A stretch of 64,000 bases of DNA from Bacteroidales bacterium (GCA_017634595.1 JAGBNC010000021.1:153645-217644), one strand, 5' to 3'. Positions 54,391 to 63,611 are shown, numbered from the stretch's first letter. Translations and numbers: made by a program. Notes: a model not told the origin generated them from the letters alone.

Positions 54391-55932
54391 ATGATGATAG
54401 AACTTAGCGAACAGGAGCAAATTCGCCGCGAATCGCTGGCGAAGCTCAGAGAATTAGGCATCGATCCCTATCCGGCAGCAGAATATCCAGTCAACACCGA
54501 CGCCGCGGCAATCGCCGCCGGCTACGACCCGGAGAAGGGCAATTTCAATGAAGTATGCATAGCAGGACGGCTCATGAGCCGCCGCATCATGGGTGCGGCG
54601 TCGTTCGGCGAACTGCAGGACGAGAGCGGGCGCATCCAAATATACGTCAAGCGCGACGAAATATGTCCCGGAGAGGACAAGACGATGTACAACACGGTGT
54701 GGAAGAAGCTGTTGGACATCGGCGACATCATAGGCATCAAGGGATTTGCATTCATCACCCAGACCGGACAGCTGAGCGTGCACGCCAAGGAGCTGACGCT
54801 GCTGAGCAAGTCGCTGCGCGTGCTGCCCATTGTCAAGGAAGCCGAAGGCCAGGTGTTCGACGCCGTGACCGATCCGGAGCTCCGGTATCGCCAGCGTTAT
54901 GTGGACCTTATCATCAACCCTCAGGTGAAGGAAGTGTTCGTAAAGAGGGCGCAGATAATAGCCACCATGCGCGAGTACTTCAACGAGGCGGGCTGCCTGG
55001 AGGTAGAAACCCCGATCCTGCAGGGCATTCCCGGAGGAGCTACCGCACGCCCCTTCATCACCCACCACAACGCGCTCGACATTCCCCTGTACCTCAGAAT
55101 AGCCAACGAGCTGTACCTCAAGCGCCTCATCGTAGGCGGATACAACGGCGTGTACGAATTCGCCAAGGACTTCCGCAACGAGGGTATGGACAAGACCCAC
55201 AACCCCGAGTTCACTTGCATGGAAATCTACGTGGCATACAAGGACTACAACTGGATGATGTGCTTCGTGGAGAAGATGCTTGAGAAGATTTCCCTCAAGG
55301 TCAACGGCACCACTAAGGTGAAGATTGGCGAGCAGGAAGTAGATTTCGGCGGCAGCTACCGCCGTCTGCCCATTCTTGAGGCCATCAAGGAGTACGCCGG
55401 CGTGGATGTGAAGGGCATGGACGAAGATCAGCTGCGCGCCACCTGCAAGCAACTCGATGTGCCCGTAGAGCCCTCCATGGGCAAGGGCAAGCTGATCGAC
55501 GCCATATTCGGTGCTTACTGCGAGGAGAAGCTCATACAGCCTACGTTCATCATCGATTATCCTGTCGAGATGAGCCCTCTGACCAAGCGTCACCGCAGCG
55601 ATCCTTCGCTCACCGAGCGTTTTGAGCTGTTCGTTTGCGGCAAGGAGCTGGCCAACGCATATTCAGAGCTTAACGACCCTATAGACCAGCTGGAGCGCTT
55701 CGAGGAGCAGGCCGCTCTTAAGAGCAAGGGCGACGACGAGGCCATGTACATTGACATGGACTTCGTGCGTGCTCTGGAATATGGCATGCCGCCGACTTCA
55801 GGACTGGGAATGGGTATCGACCGTCTTACCATGTTCATGACTGGGCAGACTACTATTCAGGACGTTCTTTTCTTCCCTCAGATGAGGCCCGAGAAGAGCC
55901 TTAAGAAGGATAACGCCGAAAAAGAGCAGTAG
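54391..55932 (+). CDS. lysS: LysS, class II lysyl-tRNA synthetase
   Basis: 513 residues from ATG 54391 ([21 protein letters not shown] begins it). The longer open frame upstream runs antisense to recJ and is rejected. An OB-fold anticodon domain (about 55-150) precedes motif 1, motif 2 ([14 protein letters not shown], near 266-279) and motif 3 ([12 protein letters not shown], near 470). Length is normal. The trmH-family gene follows with no gap. Confidence 0.96.
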   Translation: MMIELSEQEQIRRESLAKLRELGIDPYPAAEYPVNTDAAAIAAGYDPEKGNFNEVCIAGRLMSRRIMGAASFGELQDESGRIQIYVKRDEICPGEDKTMYNTVWKKLLDIGDIIGIKGFAFITQTGQLSVHAKELTLLSKSLRVLPIVKEAEGQVFDAVTDPELRYRQRYVDLIINPQVKEVFVKRAQIIATMREYFNEAGCLEVETPILQGIPGGATARPFITHHNALDIPLYLRIANELYLKRLIVGGYNGVYEFAKDFRNEGMDKTHNPEFTCMEIYVAYKDYNWMMCFVEKMLEKISLKVNGTTKVKIGEQEVDFGGSYRRLPILEAIKEYAGVDVKGMDEDQLRATCKQLDVPVEPSMGKGKLIDAIFGAYCEEKLIQPTFIIDYPVEMSPLTKRHRSDPSLTERFELFVCGKELANAYSELNDPIDQLERFEEQAALKSKGDDEAMYIDMDFVRALEYGMPPTSGLGMGIDRLTMFMTGQTTIQDVLFFPQMRPEKSLKKDNAEKEQ

Positions 55933-56781
55933 ATGCCCAACGAGCTGATTAGTTCAGCGCAGAACCCCAAGATCAAGCGCTTGCTCGCGTTGCAGAAGGA
56001 TTCTTCCCTACGGCGCGAGTGCGGCCTTTTTGTGGTGGAGGGACGCCGGGAGCTGGAGCGCTGTGCCGCCGCCGGTTTCACCATCGACTCCATTTTCTTC
56101 TGTCCCGACATCTTTGGCCCCCTGTCCCTGGAGGGGCCCGCTCTGCGGGAGGGGTCGCGGAGCGACGCCCCCGGACTCAGAGTCCTCCAGGGACAGGGGA
56201 CGAAGGGGGTTAAAATCTTTGAAGTAAGCAGGGAGGTTTACGACCGGGTAGCTTACCGCGGCGGCACCGAAGGCATTATAGCAGAGGTGTTTACAAAATC
56301 CATAGGCCTCAGCGATCTTGGCATGCCTGACAACCCGCTGATAATGGTGCTTGAATCCGTCGAGAAACCTGGCAACCTGGGCGCAGTACTCCGCAGCGCC
56401 GATGCAGCAGGAGCGGATGCCGTGCTGATCTGCGACCCGCTTACAGACTTGTGGAACCCCAACCTCATCCGTGCCTCCACCGGCACTGTATTCACAGTCC
56501 CCACCGTAGCCTGCACCTCAGCCGAAGCCATAACCTGGCTCCGCAAACTTGGCGTACAGATACTTACAGCCCAACTTCAGGATTCATCGCTCTACTACGA
56601 CTGCGACATGACCCGGGGCACCGCCCTGGTAATGGGCACCGAGAGCACAGGCCTGTCGCCGCAATGGCGCGAAGCGGCTACTTCCCATATACGCATACCC
56701 ATGCTCGGCACTGCCGACTCCCTCAATGTATCGGTGAGCGCAGCCATCCTGCTTTTCGAAGCAGTAAGGCAGAGGCTCTAA
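55933..56781 (+). CDS. TrmH/SpoU-family RNA 2'-O-methyltransferase with an inserted palindrome
   Basis: 282 residues. The N-terminal substrate-binding domain opens ISSAQNPKIKRLLALQKDSSLRRE. The SPOUT methyltransferase domain has the knot motifs: LESVEKPGNLGAVLRSADAAG (shown in part: PGNLGAVLRSADA), ASTGTVF, VMGTESTGLSPQW and LNVSVSAAILLFEA. Between about residues 61 and 93 an extra segment (GPLSLEGPALREG ... GQGTKGVK) is encoded by palindromic element F, in frame and without stops. It falls between the N-terminal domain strands, probably as a surface loop. Starts directly after the lysS stop. Confidence 0.93.
   Translation: MPNELISSAQNPKIKRLLALQKDSSLRRECGLFVVEGRRELERCAAAGFTIDSIFFCPDIFGPLSLEGPALREGSRSDAPGLRVLQGQGTKGVKIFEVSREVYDRVAYRGGTEGIIAEVFTKSIGLSDLGMPDNPLIMVLESVEKPGNLGAVLRSADAAGADAVLICDPLTDLWNPNLIRASTGTVFTVPTVACTSAEAITWLRKLGVQILTAQLQDSSLYYDCDMTRGTALVMGTESTGLSPQWREAATSHIRIPMLGTADSLNVSVSAAILLFEAVRQRL
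56119..56199. repeat. palindromic element F (hairpin-core class) inside the trmH-like gene
   Basis: Perfect 16-nt arms CCCCTGTCCCTGGAGG (56119-56134) and its complement (56184-56199). The core holds three mini-hairpins: CCCGC/GCGGG (56137-56149), GTCGC/GCGAC (56154-56166) and GGACT/AGTCC (56173-56185). The whole is read through in frame. Confidence 0.82.
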
Positions 56782-56816
56782 TTTTTTTACTATCTTAGCG
56801 AGTTGATTTACTTGTT

Positions 56817-58184
56817 ATGGCAGAAAAAATTGCAAAATTGATGAACGATTCGCCGCTGGCGCGGTGGACCGTACTGGTGCTTGTAGCACTGATGATGTTC
56901 TTCGCATACATGTTCGTGGACGTAATGAGCCCGCTGAAGTCCCTCGTGGAGACCGATTTAGGCTGGAACAGCAGCGTCTTCGGCAAATATGCGGCATCCG
57001 AATACATCCTCAACGTGTGCGGCTTCCTGATTTTGGCAGGTGTCATACTTGACAAACTAGGAGTTCGCTTCTCCGGCGTCCTGTCGGCCGGCCTCATGGT
57101 AGCCGGCGCCGCCATCAAGTTCGTGGGCATCAGCGACTGGTTCCAGGCCACAGGCTTCGCACAGTGGCTGGGCAGCTGGTGGGTAGAGATGCCCGCAAGC
57201 GCCAAGATGGCATCGCTGGGATTCATGATCTTCGGATGCGGATGCGAAATGGAAGGCACCAACGTATCAAAGATACTTGCCAAGTGGTTCAAAGGCAAGG
57301 AGATGGCGCTTGCCATGGGACTTGAGATGGCAATTGCCCGTCTGGGTGTATTCGCCGTGATGTGGATAGCCCCCATCATCTCCAACGCCGCCGGCGGCAG
57401 CATCCTCGCTCCCCTCGGATTCTGCGGAGCCCTGCTGTGCATCGGCCTCATCAATTTTATAATCTTCGGAGTGATGGACCGCAAATTCGACTCCCAGCTG
57501 GTGGCAGCCGGACTCGCCACGGAAGAGAAATCGCCCGAGGACGAATTCCACATCAAGGACCTGGGGGCCATTTTCACCAGCAAGATGTTCTGGATCGTGG
57601 CCCTGCTGTGCGTGCTTTATTACAGCGCCATTTTCCCGTTCCAGAGGTACGCCCCCAACTTCCTGGAGGAGACCCTGGGCGTAGATGCCGCTACGGCCGC
57701 CCGCCTGTTTAGTTGCTTCCCCATCCTTGCCATGTGCCTCACACCGCTGCTGGGCATCTTCCTTGACCGCATCGGCAAGGGCGCAAGCATGCTCATGCTC
57801 GGTTCGATAATCATGATAGCCTGCCACCTGTGCTTTGCCTTCGTCCTGCCGGTATTCCCTCACAAGTGGTTCGCAGTGCTGCTAATAGTGGTACTCGGCG
57901 TCAGTTTCTCGCTTGTGCCCGCAGCACTTTGGCCCAGCGTACCTAAGATCATCGACGAGAAAATCCTTGGCAGCGCCTACTGCCTCATTTTCTGGGTGCA
58001 GAACATCGGCCTCTGCCTCGTGCCCATGCTCATAGGCTCGCTCAGGCAGAGCACCGGAGGATACACCGTGCCAATGATTGTATTCTCCAGTTTCGGAGTA
58101 CTCGCCTTCATATTCAGCCTGCTGCTCAAAGCGGAAGACCGCAAGAAAGGCTACGGCCTCGAACTCCCTAACATCAAGAAATAA
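56817..58184 (+). CDS. MFS transporter (first of a tandem pair)
   Basis: 455 residues with about 12 predicted spans, for example VLVLVALMMFFAYMFVDVM near 20, NVCGFLILAGVILDKLG (the DxxG-type loop 2-3 motif), and MGLEMAIARLGVFAVMWIA. Arranged as two six-span halves around a cytosolic loop near 205-245. Sequence is that of general sugar-phosphate/anion permease-like MFS members; substrate unknown. Upstream only an imperfect TATCTTAG element at 56793-56800 is seen. The TAA overlaps the next ATG by one base. Confidence 0.9.
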   Translation: MAEKIAKLMNDSPLARWTVLVLVALMMFFAYMFVDVMSPLKSLVETDLGWNSSVFGKYAASEYILNVCGFLILAGVILDKLGVRFSGVLSAGLMVAGAAIKFVGISDWFQATGFAQWLGSWWVEMPASAKMASLGFMIFGCGCEMEGTNVSKILAKWFKGKEMALAMGLEMAIARLGVFAVMWIAPIISNAAGGSILAPLGFCGALLCIGLINFIIFGVMDRKFDSQLVAAGLATEEKSPEDEFHIKDLGAIFTSKMFWIVALLCVLYYSAIFPFQRYAPNFLEETLGVDAATAARLFSCFPILAMCLTPLLGIFLDRIGKGASMLMLGSIIMIACHLCFAFVLPVFPHKWFAVLLIVVLGVSFSLVPAALWPSVPKIIDEKILGSAYCLIFWVQNIGLCLVPMLIGSLRQSTGGYTVPMIVFSSFGVLAFIFSLLLKAEDRKKGYGLELPNIKK

Positions 58185-59518
58185 TGTCCTGGAAGAAACT
58201 ACGCTGGGCGGCGCTTATCTGCCTGATGGTGCCGATGTTTGCATCGTACTTCTTCGACGATGCGTTCTCCACCCTATCTCAGATATTCCAGCACCCCGAG
58301 ACCCTGGAACTTGGTTGGAATTCAGCAGATTACGGCTTCTACGCCGGCGGTTACAGCTTCCTGTGCGTGTGCGGCGGCCTCATAATATGCGGCATCCTGC
58401 TTGACATATTCGGAGTAAGGATCATAGGGTCCGTATTCGTCGGGCTAATGGCCCTTGGCGCGGGCACGGTGGTGCTTGCACTGCGCAGCGGGCTTCCGGC
58501 ACATACTTCCCTCATTGTAGCTTATGTGGGCTGCATGCTGTTCGGTCTGGGCAGCGAGATTGCCGGAGTGGCCGTGACGCGCTCCATAGCCAAATGGTTC
58601 AAAGACGGTCCCGTGGCCTTCGCCATGGGCGCTCAAGTAGCTGTGGCGCGGCTCGGCACCGCCCTGGCATTCATCCTTTCGCCCGTGCTGGTAGCCCAGA
58701 AAGCTCCAGGAGAGATGTACACCCTGGCCGAGACGGCCCGTCCCGCCATGTTCGGGCTCTCGCTCATCCTCGGCGGCGTGCTTCTGTGGGGCATCTTCGT
58801 GGCCATGGATTCACGCTTCGACAAGGCCCACGGAATAGCATCCGGAAGGGGCGCTGTCAAGGACGAAGACAAATTCAAGTTCTCCGACATCGGGCACCTG
58901 CTCACCAACAGCCGTTTCCTGCTGATCTCGCTGCTGTGCGTCTTCTTTTATTGCTGCATCATCAGTTTCAAAAAGTTCGGTACGTCAATAGTCATCCCCA
59001 GGTTCAACATGGACATCGACAGTGCCAAATGGATGATAACGATGATACCGTTCTTCACGGTCATCTTCACACCCCTTTTCGGAGCCATGGTTGACAAACT
59101 CGGCAAGGCCACGTATTGGATGGCACTCGGAGCCTTGATGGTCCTGGCAGCCCACATGATACTGGCATTCGCCCCGCAGGGCGTCCCCTTCTGGGGATAC
59201 TTCGGAATCTCCATATTAGGAGTAGGTTACTCACTTGTACCCTCTGCCATGTGGCCCAGCGTACCCAAGATAGTGCCGGAGCGCAACCTCGGCACGGCAT
59301 ATTCACTTATCTATTGGATACAGAACATGGGTATGCTGCTGGTTCCCGTATTCGTGGGGCGCATTTTCAACGCTCGCGAAGGGGTCGATGCGGCAGTGCA
59401 CGCAGAGTACATATTCATAGGTTTGGGAATAATCGCCGTGGCCGTGGCCGGACTTCTGCGGTCATCGTCCCGCATGCATCCCGAGCTGAGACTTGATCAA
59501 GGAAAGACCACAAAATAA
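58184..59518 (+). CDS. MFS transporter (second of a tandem pair)
   Basis: 444 residues, clearly paralogous to its neighbour: both share the loop FLCVCGGLIICGILLDIFG versus FLILAGVILDKLG, AxxRxG segments, and VPSAMWPSVPKIVPE versus VPAALWPSVPKIIDE near residue 370. About 12 spans. Retention of two diverged copies in one operon suggests a heterodimer or two related substrates. One-base overlaps on both sides couple it to the lipoprotein gene. Confidence 0.9.
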   Translation: MSWKKLRWAALICLMVPMFASYFFDDAFSTLSQIFQHPETLELGWNSADYGFYAGGYSFLCVCGGLIICGILLDIFGVRIIGSVFVGLMALGAGTVVLALRSGLPAHTSLIVAYVGCMLFGLGSEIAGVAVTRSIAKWFKDGPVAFAMGAQVAVARLGTALAFILSPVLVAQKAPGEMYTLAETARPAMFGLSLILGGVLLWGIFVAMDSRFDKAHGIASGRGAVKDEDKFKFSDIGHLLTNSRFLLISLLCVFFYCCIISFKKFGTSIVIPRFNMDIDSAKWMITMIPFFTVIFTPLFGAMVDKLGKATYWMALGALMVLAAHMILAFAPQGVPFWGYFGISILGVGYSLVPSAMWPSVPKIVPERNLGTAYSLIYWIQNMGMLLVPVFVGRIFNAREGVDAAVHAEYIFIGLGIIAVAVAGLLRSSSRMHPELRLDQGKTTK

Positions 59519-60888
59519 TGTTACACAGAGCATTAACCATTCTGGCAGCACTCGTGCTTACCGTAGCCTGTCAGAAGCCGCAGGAGCAAAAAATAGTAGA
59601 ACGATTCACCTCGATAGAGGGTATAAAAGACTATAAGGCTTCAGCAAATGCCGGCGTGGCGGCAAGCGTGAAGCTGAGCGCCACCGGACAGTGGAAAGCG
59701 AGCGCGAACGCTTCGTGGGTATCGTTCAGCAAGGACTGGGGCTATGCTGGGACCTTCACCGTGGACATAAAAGTCCAGGCCAACGAATCTGCCGACAAAC
59801 GCTCTGCCACAGTGACTTTCAGCTGCGGCGAAGACTCGCAGTCGCTGTATCTGGTTCAGGAAGGCGCAAGTTCCACTCCGGAGCCCGGACCCGAAACGGG
59901 TGGCCCATACATCACCGACCCGTTCTCAACCGACCTGGTATTCAGCAGAGGACGTCTGAGAACCACATCTGCGGTAATGCAGAGCTTCGATGTGGACCTG
60001 CCGATGGGCATGATATACTACTCCCAGCTCAACAGCAAGTTCAGGGCGTATATTTCCGTCGGCCCTGTCAACAGCACCAGCCAGCCACCTATGATGACGC
60101 TCAACTACTTCGGGCACGTATCCAACTTCACCCTGGAGACGGCCGAAGACGGCAAGAAGTACATCTGGATCGACAATTTCTCGTCCAAGAACGCATCCGG
60201 GGACTACTGGGGCAGCCCCGTTATCTCCCGGATCCCCTTCTCCACAGGAGTCACCATGAATTCCTGGGAAGCACCCGAGAACTACTACTTCGGAGAAATC
60301 AACATTTCCGGGGCAGTGGACATTGAGGGTGACATGCTCACCACGCTCGGCATCAGCTCCGGCAACTGCAACACATACAGACTCAGCGAGCTTCGCGCCC
60401 TGCCGATAGAAGATATCACCCTCCCTGAAGTCACCTACGGCGGCGAGGACAAATCATCCGACCCTCTGACCACCAAGAGGCATGTTATAAAAGGAAGGGA
60501 CTGCACTAAAGTCAAACCGATAGGCCACTTCGTGATACCCAGGGAGCACTACGTTGACGGCACCCAGGTATCGTGGCAGGGCTTTGACATACACGACGGC
60601 CTCATCTATCAAGCCCAGGGCAACGGCCACGACGACGGAACTCCTTCGCCCGGCTGGCTGCAGATACGCGGCATTGACGGTTCTACCATATTGCCTCTCA
60701 CCAAGATAACGGCCCTTGAAGACGTCGGCGCCCTCAGGGATGCCGGTATAACCGATATCGGTTACATGGAGCCTGAGGGCGTCAAAGTCCGCGGAAACCA
60801 TCTCTATCTGGGATTCGCGTCCAAAAAGGCGGACGGGGTGAGGATGGGAACGATCTTCCGCTACAGTAAAGAAGCGTTCAAACACTAG
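59518..60888 (+). CDS. lipoprotein with BACON and helveticin-J/TagC-like propeller domains
   Basis: 456 residues. Lipobox Cys18 (LVLTVACQK). A BACON domain (about 30-120) shows the pattern of Trp and Gly with FTVDIKVQANES and YLVQEG. From about 150 the sequence resembles the helveticin J / teichoic acid biosynthesis C family: WQGFDIHDGLIYQAQGN, WLQIRGIDGST, YMEPEGVKVRGNHLYLGF, which form a five-bladed propeller. In Bacteroidota this fold is probably used for glycan or peptide binding outside the cell rather than as a bacteriocin. Coupled to the two MFS genes. Its stop shares CTAG with the ssb stop. Confidence 0.78.
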   Translation: MLHRALTILAALVLTVACQKPQEQKIVERFTSIEGIKDYKASANAGVAASVKLSATGQWKASANASWVSFSKDWGYAGTFTVDIKVQANESADKRSATVTFSCGEDSQSLYLVQEGASSTPEPGPETGGPYITDPFSTDLVFSRGRLRTTSAVMQSFDVDLPMGMIYYSQLNSKFRAYISVGPVNSTSQPPMMTLNYFGHVSNFTLETAEDGKKYIWIDNFSSKNASGDYWGSPVISRIPFSTGVTMNSWEAPENYYFGEINISGAVDIEGDMLTTLGISSGNCNTYRLSELRALPIEDITLPEVTYGGEDKSSDPLTTKRHVIKGRDCTKVKPIGHFVIPREHYVDGTQVSWQGFDIHDGLIYQAQGNGHDDGTPSPGWLQIRGIDGSTILPLTKITALEDVGALRDAGITDIGYMEPEGVKVRGNHLYLGFASKKADGVRMGTIFRYSKEAFKH

Positions 60889-61469
60889 AACGGGAGGTCG
60901 TCTTCCGGAGCAGGACCGCCGAAATCGGCAGCCGGAGCGGCTGCGGGTGCGGAAGTGTCACGCTTACGGTAGCCGCCGTCCATCTGAGGACCTTGAGCAG
61001 GAGCTGCGGGTGCTTGATATGAAGGAGCCTGGTAAGAAGGAGCCTGATAGCCTCCCTGGGGCTGCTGGTACGATGAGCCGGCAGGCTGATACGAACCCTG
61101 CTGCATGCCTTCGCCTTCGCGGCGGCCGAGGAGCTGCACGTTGTCGGCCACAATCTCGGTCACATATTTCTTAACCCCCTGCTGGTCAGTATAGGAACGG
61201 GTACGGATGTGCCCTTCCACATAAATCTGGCTGCCCTTGCGGATGTATTTCTCCGAAAGATCGGCCAGTTGCCTCCAGAGCACGAGGTTATGCCACTCGG
61301 TATTCTCGCGGACCTCGCCGTTGCGGTCGCGGTAGCGGTCGGTGGTGGCTAGCGTAAATGTGGCTACTTTGGTTGTTTGGCCGCCCTGGGCGGCTCCCTG
61401 GTCGAGGTAACGTACTTCTGGGTCTCTGCCAACGTTACCGATAAGCATTACTTTATTCAAAGATGGCAT
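60885..61469 (-). CDS. ssb: Ssb, single-stranded DNA-binding protein
   Basis: 194 residues. OB-fold domain (about 1-112) with MLIGNVGRDPEVR, FTLATTDRYRD, EWHNLVLWRQLADL and YVEGHIRTRSY. A long disordered Gln/Pro/Ala linker holds three YQAPS-type repeats, and the acidic tip PEDDLPF is the standard partner-protein docking peptide. Long linkers such as this are common in the phylum. Convergent with the lipoprotein gene (4-nt overlap); its upstream region contains element E. Confidence 0.96.
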   Translation of the reverse strand: MPSLNKVMLIGNVGRDPEVRYLDQGAAQGGQTTKVATFTLATTDRYRDRNGEVRENTEWHNLVLWRQLADLSEKYIRKGSQIYVEGHIRTRSYTDQQGVKKYVTEIVADNVQLLGRREGEGMQQGSYQPAGSSYQQPQGGYQAPSYQAPSYQAPAAPAQGPQMDGGYRKRDTSAPAAAPAADFGGPAPEDDLPF

Positions 61470-61492
61470 AACAAATGATGTATTAAAGTTGC

Positions 61493-61569
61493 TTAAAGCC
61501 GGCCGGAGCTCCTGCGGGAGCCTTTTACCTTAGACTTACGGCTCCCGCAGGAGCTCCGGCCGACTTTAA
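61493..61569. repeat. palindromic element E (TTTT-loop class) between ssb and dxs
   Basis: Arms 61493-61522 and 61540-61569 are 30 nt with one mismatch. The loop at 61523-61539 is TTTTACCTTAGACTTAC. It lies between divergent genes, 24 nt upstream of the ssb start and 37 nt before the dxs promoter, so it cannot be a terminator of a flanking gene. Confidence 0.85.
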
Positions 61570-61606
61570 TTAAGCCAAATATAGAACATTTTTCGGGAAT
61601 ACTTAC

Positions 61607-61614
61607 TATTTTTG
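61607..61614 (+). promoter_or_regulatory. -7 promoter element for dxs
   Basis: TATTTTTG, exact match, 8 nt before ATG 61623. Confidence 0.65.
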
Positions 61615-61622
61615 CGTCCGGA

Positions 61623-63488
61623 ATGTACGAACTGTTGAACAAGATTAACTCGCCTGCCGACCTGCGCAACCTGGACCGGAACCAGTTGCGGGAGCTATGC
61701 GCAGAAGTCCGCAGTTACATCATAGAATGCTGCTCGGGGAACCCGGGTCACCTGGCCTCCAGCCTTGGTGCTGTCGAGCTCATAGTGGGCTTCCACTACG
61801 TTTTCAACACACCTGAGGACAAAATAGTATTCGACGTCGGCCACCAGGCCTACGCACACAAGATTCTGACCGGCCGCAGGGACCAATTCCGGAATATACG
61901 CAAAGAGGGCGGCCCCAGCGGATTCCCGCTTCCCGCCGAAAGCGAGTATGACGCTTTCGTGGCCGGTCACGCATCCAACTCTGTATCAGCTGCATTGGGC
62001 ATTTCCGAGGCCGCCAGGCTCACCGGCCAAGACTACAAGGTGGCAGCGCTCATAGGTGACGGAGCCCTTACAGGCGGCCTCGCATTCGAGGGGCTCAACA
62101 ATGCCGGACTGGGGCGCTCCGACCTGCTCATCATACTCAACGACAACAACCAGTCCATCGATGGCAATCTGGGAGGACTTCACAACTACCTGCTCAAGAT
62201 TACCACCAGCGCCCGGTACAACAAAATCAAGAACAGAGTATGGCACAGTCTCGGCGACAGCCGCCTCAGGGCCATGCTCCAGCGCTGGACCAGGACCGTC
62301 AAGTCGTGGTTTATCAAGAGGACCGGCGGCGACCTGTTCGAAGCCCTGGGCTTCAGGTACTTCGGCCCCATCGACGGCAACGACATCGACTCGGTGGTGG
62401 ATACTCTGCTCAAGCTCCGGTCGCTCAAAGGCCCGCGCATCCTCCACAGTTTCACCGTCAAAGGCAAGGGATACGCCCCTGCCGAGGCAGACCCGGTGGT
62501 ATGGCATGCCCCGGGCAAATTCGACCCTGTGTCGGGGCAGCGTCCCAAACAGGAACGTGCGGTCCCCCGCTATCAGGATGTGTTCGGCAAAGTCCTCTGC
62601 GAGCTCGCCTCTGTGGACCATAGGGTTGCCGGCATAACCCCGGCGATGGCTACCGGCTGCGGCATGACCGCATTTGCCAAAGAGTTCCCCGACCGTTTCT
62701 TCGACGTCGGCATAGAAGAAGAACATGCAGTTACTTTTTCCGCCGGCCTTGCAGCAGGCGGCATGCATCCGTTCTGCAACATATATTCATCGTTCTCACA
62801 GCGCTCATACGACCAGATCATACACGATGTTGCCCTGCCGGGGCTGCCGGTCACGCTCTGCCTTGACCGCGCCGGCCTGGTGGGCGAAGACGGGGCCACT
62901 CATCAGGGAGCCTTCGATATAGCCGCTCTGCGTTGCATCCCCGGAGTGATAATAAGCGCGCCGCGCAATGAGGAAGAGCTTCGCAACCTCATGTACACGT
63001 CGTTACACACTCCGCAGGGCCCTTTTATAATAAGGTATCCGAGGGGGAGCGCCGAGGGTGTGGCATGGGAAGGACTTCCGTTCAAAGAGCTTAGCGTAGG
63101 TAAAGCTGAGCTGCTCAAGGATGGGACGGAGCTTGCCGTGATAGGAACAGGTCCCGCCGTCAACCGCGCACTGGAGGCGGCCGGCGGATTCGGGGACAAA
63201 GTGGCCATGTACTATTTCCGCTACGTAAAGCCTCTGGATACCAATGCCTTGAAGGAGATAGCAGCAAGATTCCGCAAAGTAGTCACGGTTGAAGACGGCG
63301 CCGTCACAGGCGGACTGTTCGGAGCCGTGAGTGAATTCATGAGCGAGAATGCCCCTGGAATAAAGGTGGAGGCAGTCGGGATAGGCGATAAGTTCGTATC
63401 GCACGCCAGTCAGTCGAAGCAGCGCTCAGACTGGAGACTTGACAAAGAAGGGATAGAAAAAATCTTACAAAAGTTTTTGGAGATTTGA
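61623..63488 (+). CDS. dxs: Dxs, 1-deoxy-D-xylulose-5-phosphate synthase
   Basis: 621 residues. Thiamine diphosphate enzyme making DXP from pyruvate and glyceraldehyde 3-phosphate, the first step of the MEP isoprenoid route. GHLASSLGAVEL near 42, the TPP/Mg motif GDGALTGG...NDN (near 145-178), VKGKGYAPAE, and the pyrimidine domain with GIEEEHAVTFSAGLA near 360. The C-terminal domain has TVEDGAVTGGLFGA. Length is normal. It supplies precursors used by the prenyl synthase at 3443. The tRNA promoter -33 box lies within its last codons. Confidence 0.96.
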   Translation: MYELLNKINSPADLRNLDRNQLRELCAEVRSYIIECCSGNPGHLASSLGAVELIVGFHYVFNTPEDKIVFDVGHQAYAHKILTGRRDQFRNIRKEGGPSGFPLPAESEYDAFVAGHASNSVSAALGISEAARLTGQDYKVAALIGDGALTGGLAFEGLNNAGLGRSDLLIILNDNNQSIDGNLGGLHNYLLKITTSARYNKIKNRVWHSLGDSRLRAMLQRWTRTVKSWFIKRTGGDLFEALGFRYFGPIDGNDIDSVVDTLLKLRSLKGPRILHSFTVKGKGYAPAEADPVVWHAPGKFDPVSGQRPKQERAVPRYQDVFGKVLCELASVDHRVAGITPAMATGCGMTAFAKEFPDRFFDVGIEEEHAVTFSAGLAAGGMHPFCNIYSSFSQRSYDQIIHDVALPGLPVTLCLDRAGLVGEDGATHQGAFDIAALRCIPGVIISAPRNEEELRNLMYTSLHTPQGPFIIRYPRGSAEGVAWEGLPFKELSVGKAELLKDGTELAVIGTGPAVNRALEAAGGFGDKVAMYYFRYVKPLDTNALKEIAARFRKVVTVEDGAVTGGLFGAVSEFMSENAPGIKVEAVGIGDKFVSHASQSKQRSDWRLDKEGIEKILQKFLEI

Positions 63489-63506
63489 AAATAATGATTA
63501 CCTTTG
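63476..63506 (+). promoter_or_regulatory. promoter of the tRNA operon
   Basis: TTTG (63476-63479), 19-nt spacer, TACCTTTG (63499-63506): the full Bacteroidota -33/-7 pair. The -33 box is inside the 3' end of dxs. The leader carries a small hairpin CCCCT/AGGGG (63511-63525). Confidence 0.75.
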
Positions 63507-63537
63507 CAGTCCCCTAATAAAGGGGCATTGAAATACT

Positions 63538-63611
63538 GCCGATGTAGCTCAGATGGCCAGAGCGTGTGATTTGTAATCTCAAGGTCGTGGGTTCGATTCC
63601 CTCCATCGGCT
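63538..63611 (+). tRNA. tRNA-Thr(UGU)
   Basis: 74 nt. Acceptor GCCGATG/CATCGGC, D stem GCTC/GAGC, anticodon loop TTTGTAA (TGT), T loop TTCGATT, discriminator T. No CCA is encoded. Two T-T oppositions occur, at 29-41 in the anticodon stem and 50-64 in the T stem. Confidence 0.93.

Noticed and set aside
54454-55593. 379-residue open frame on the minus strand
   Set aside because: Antisense to lysS; no recognisable domain.
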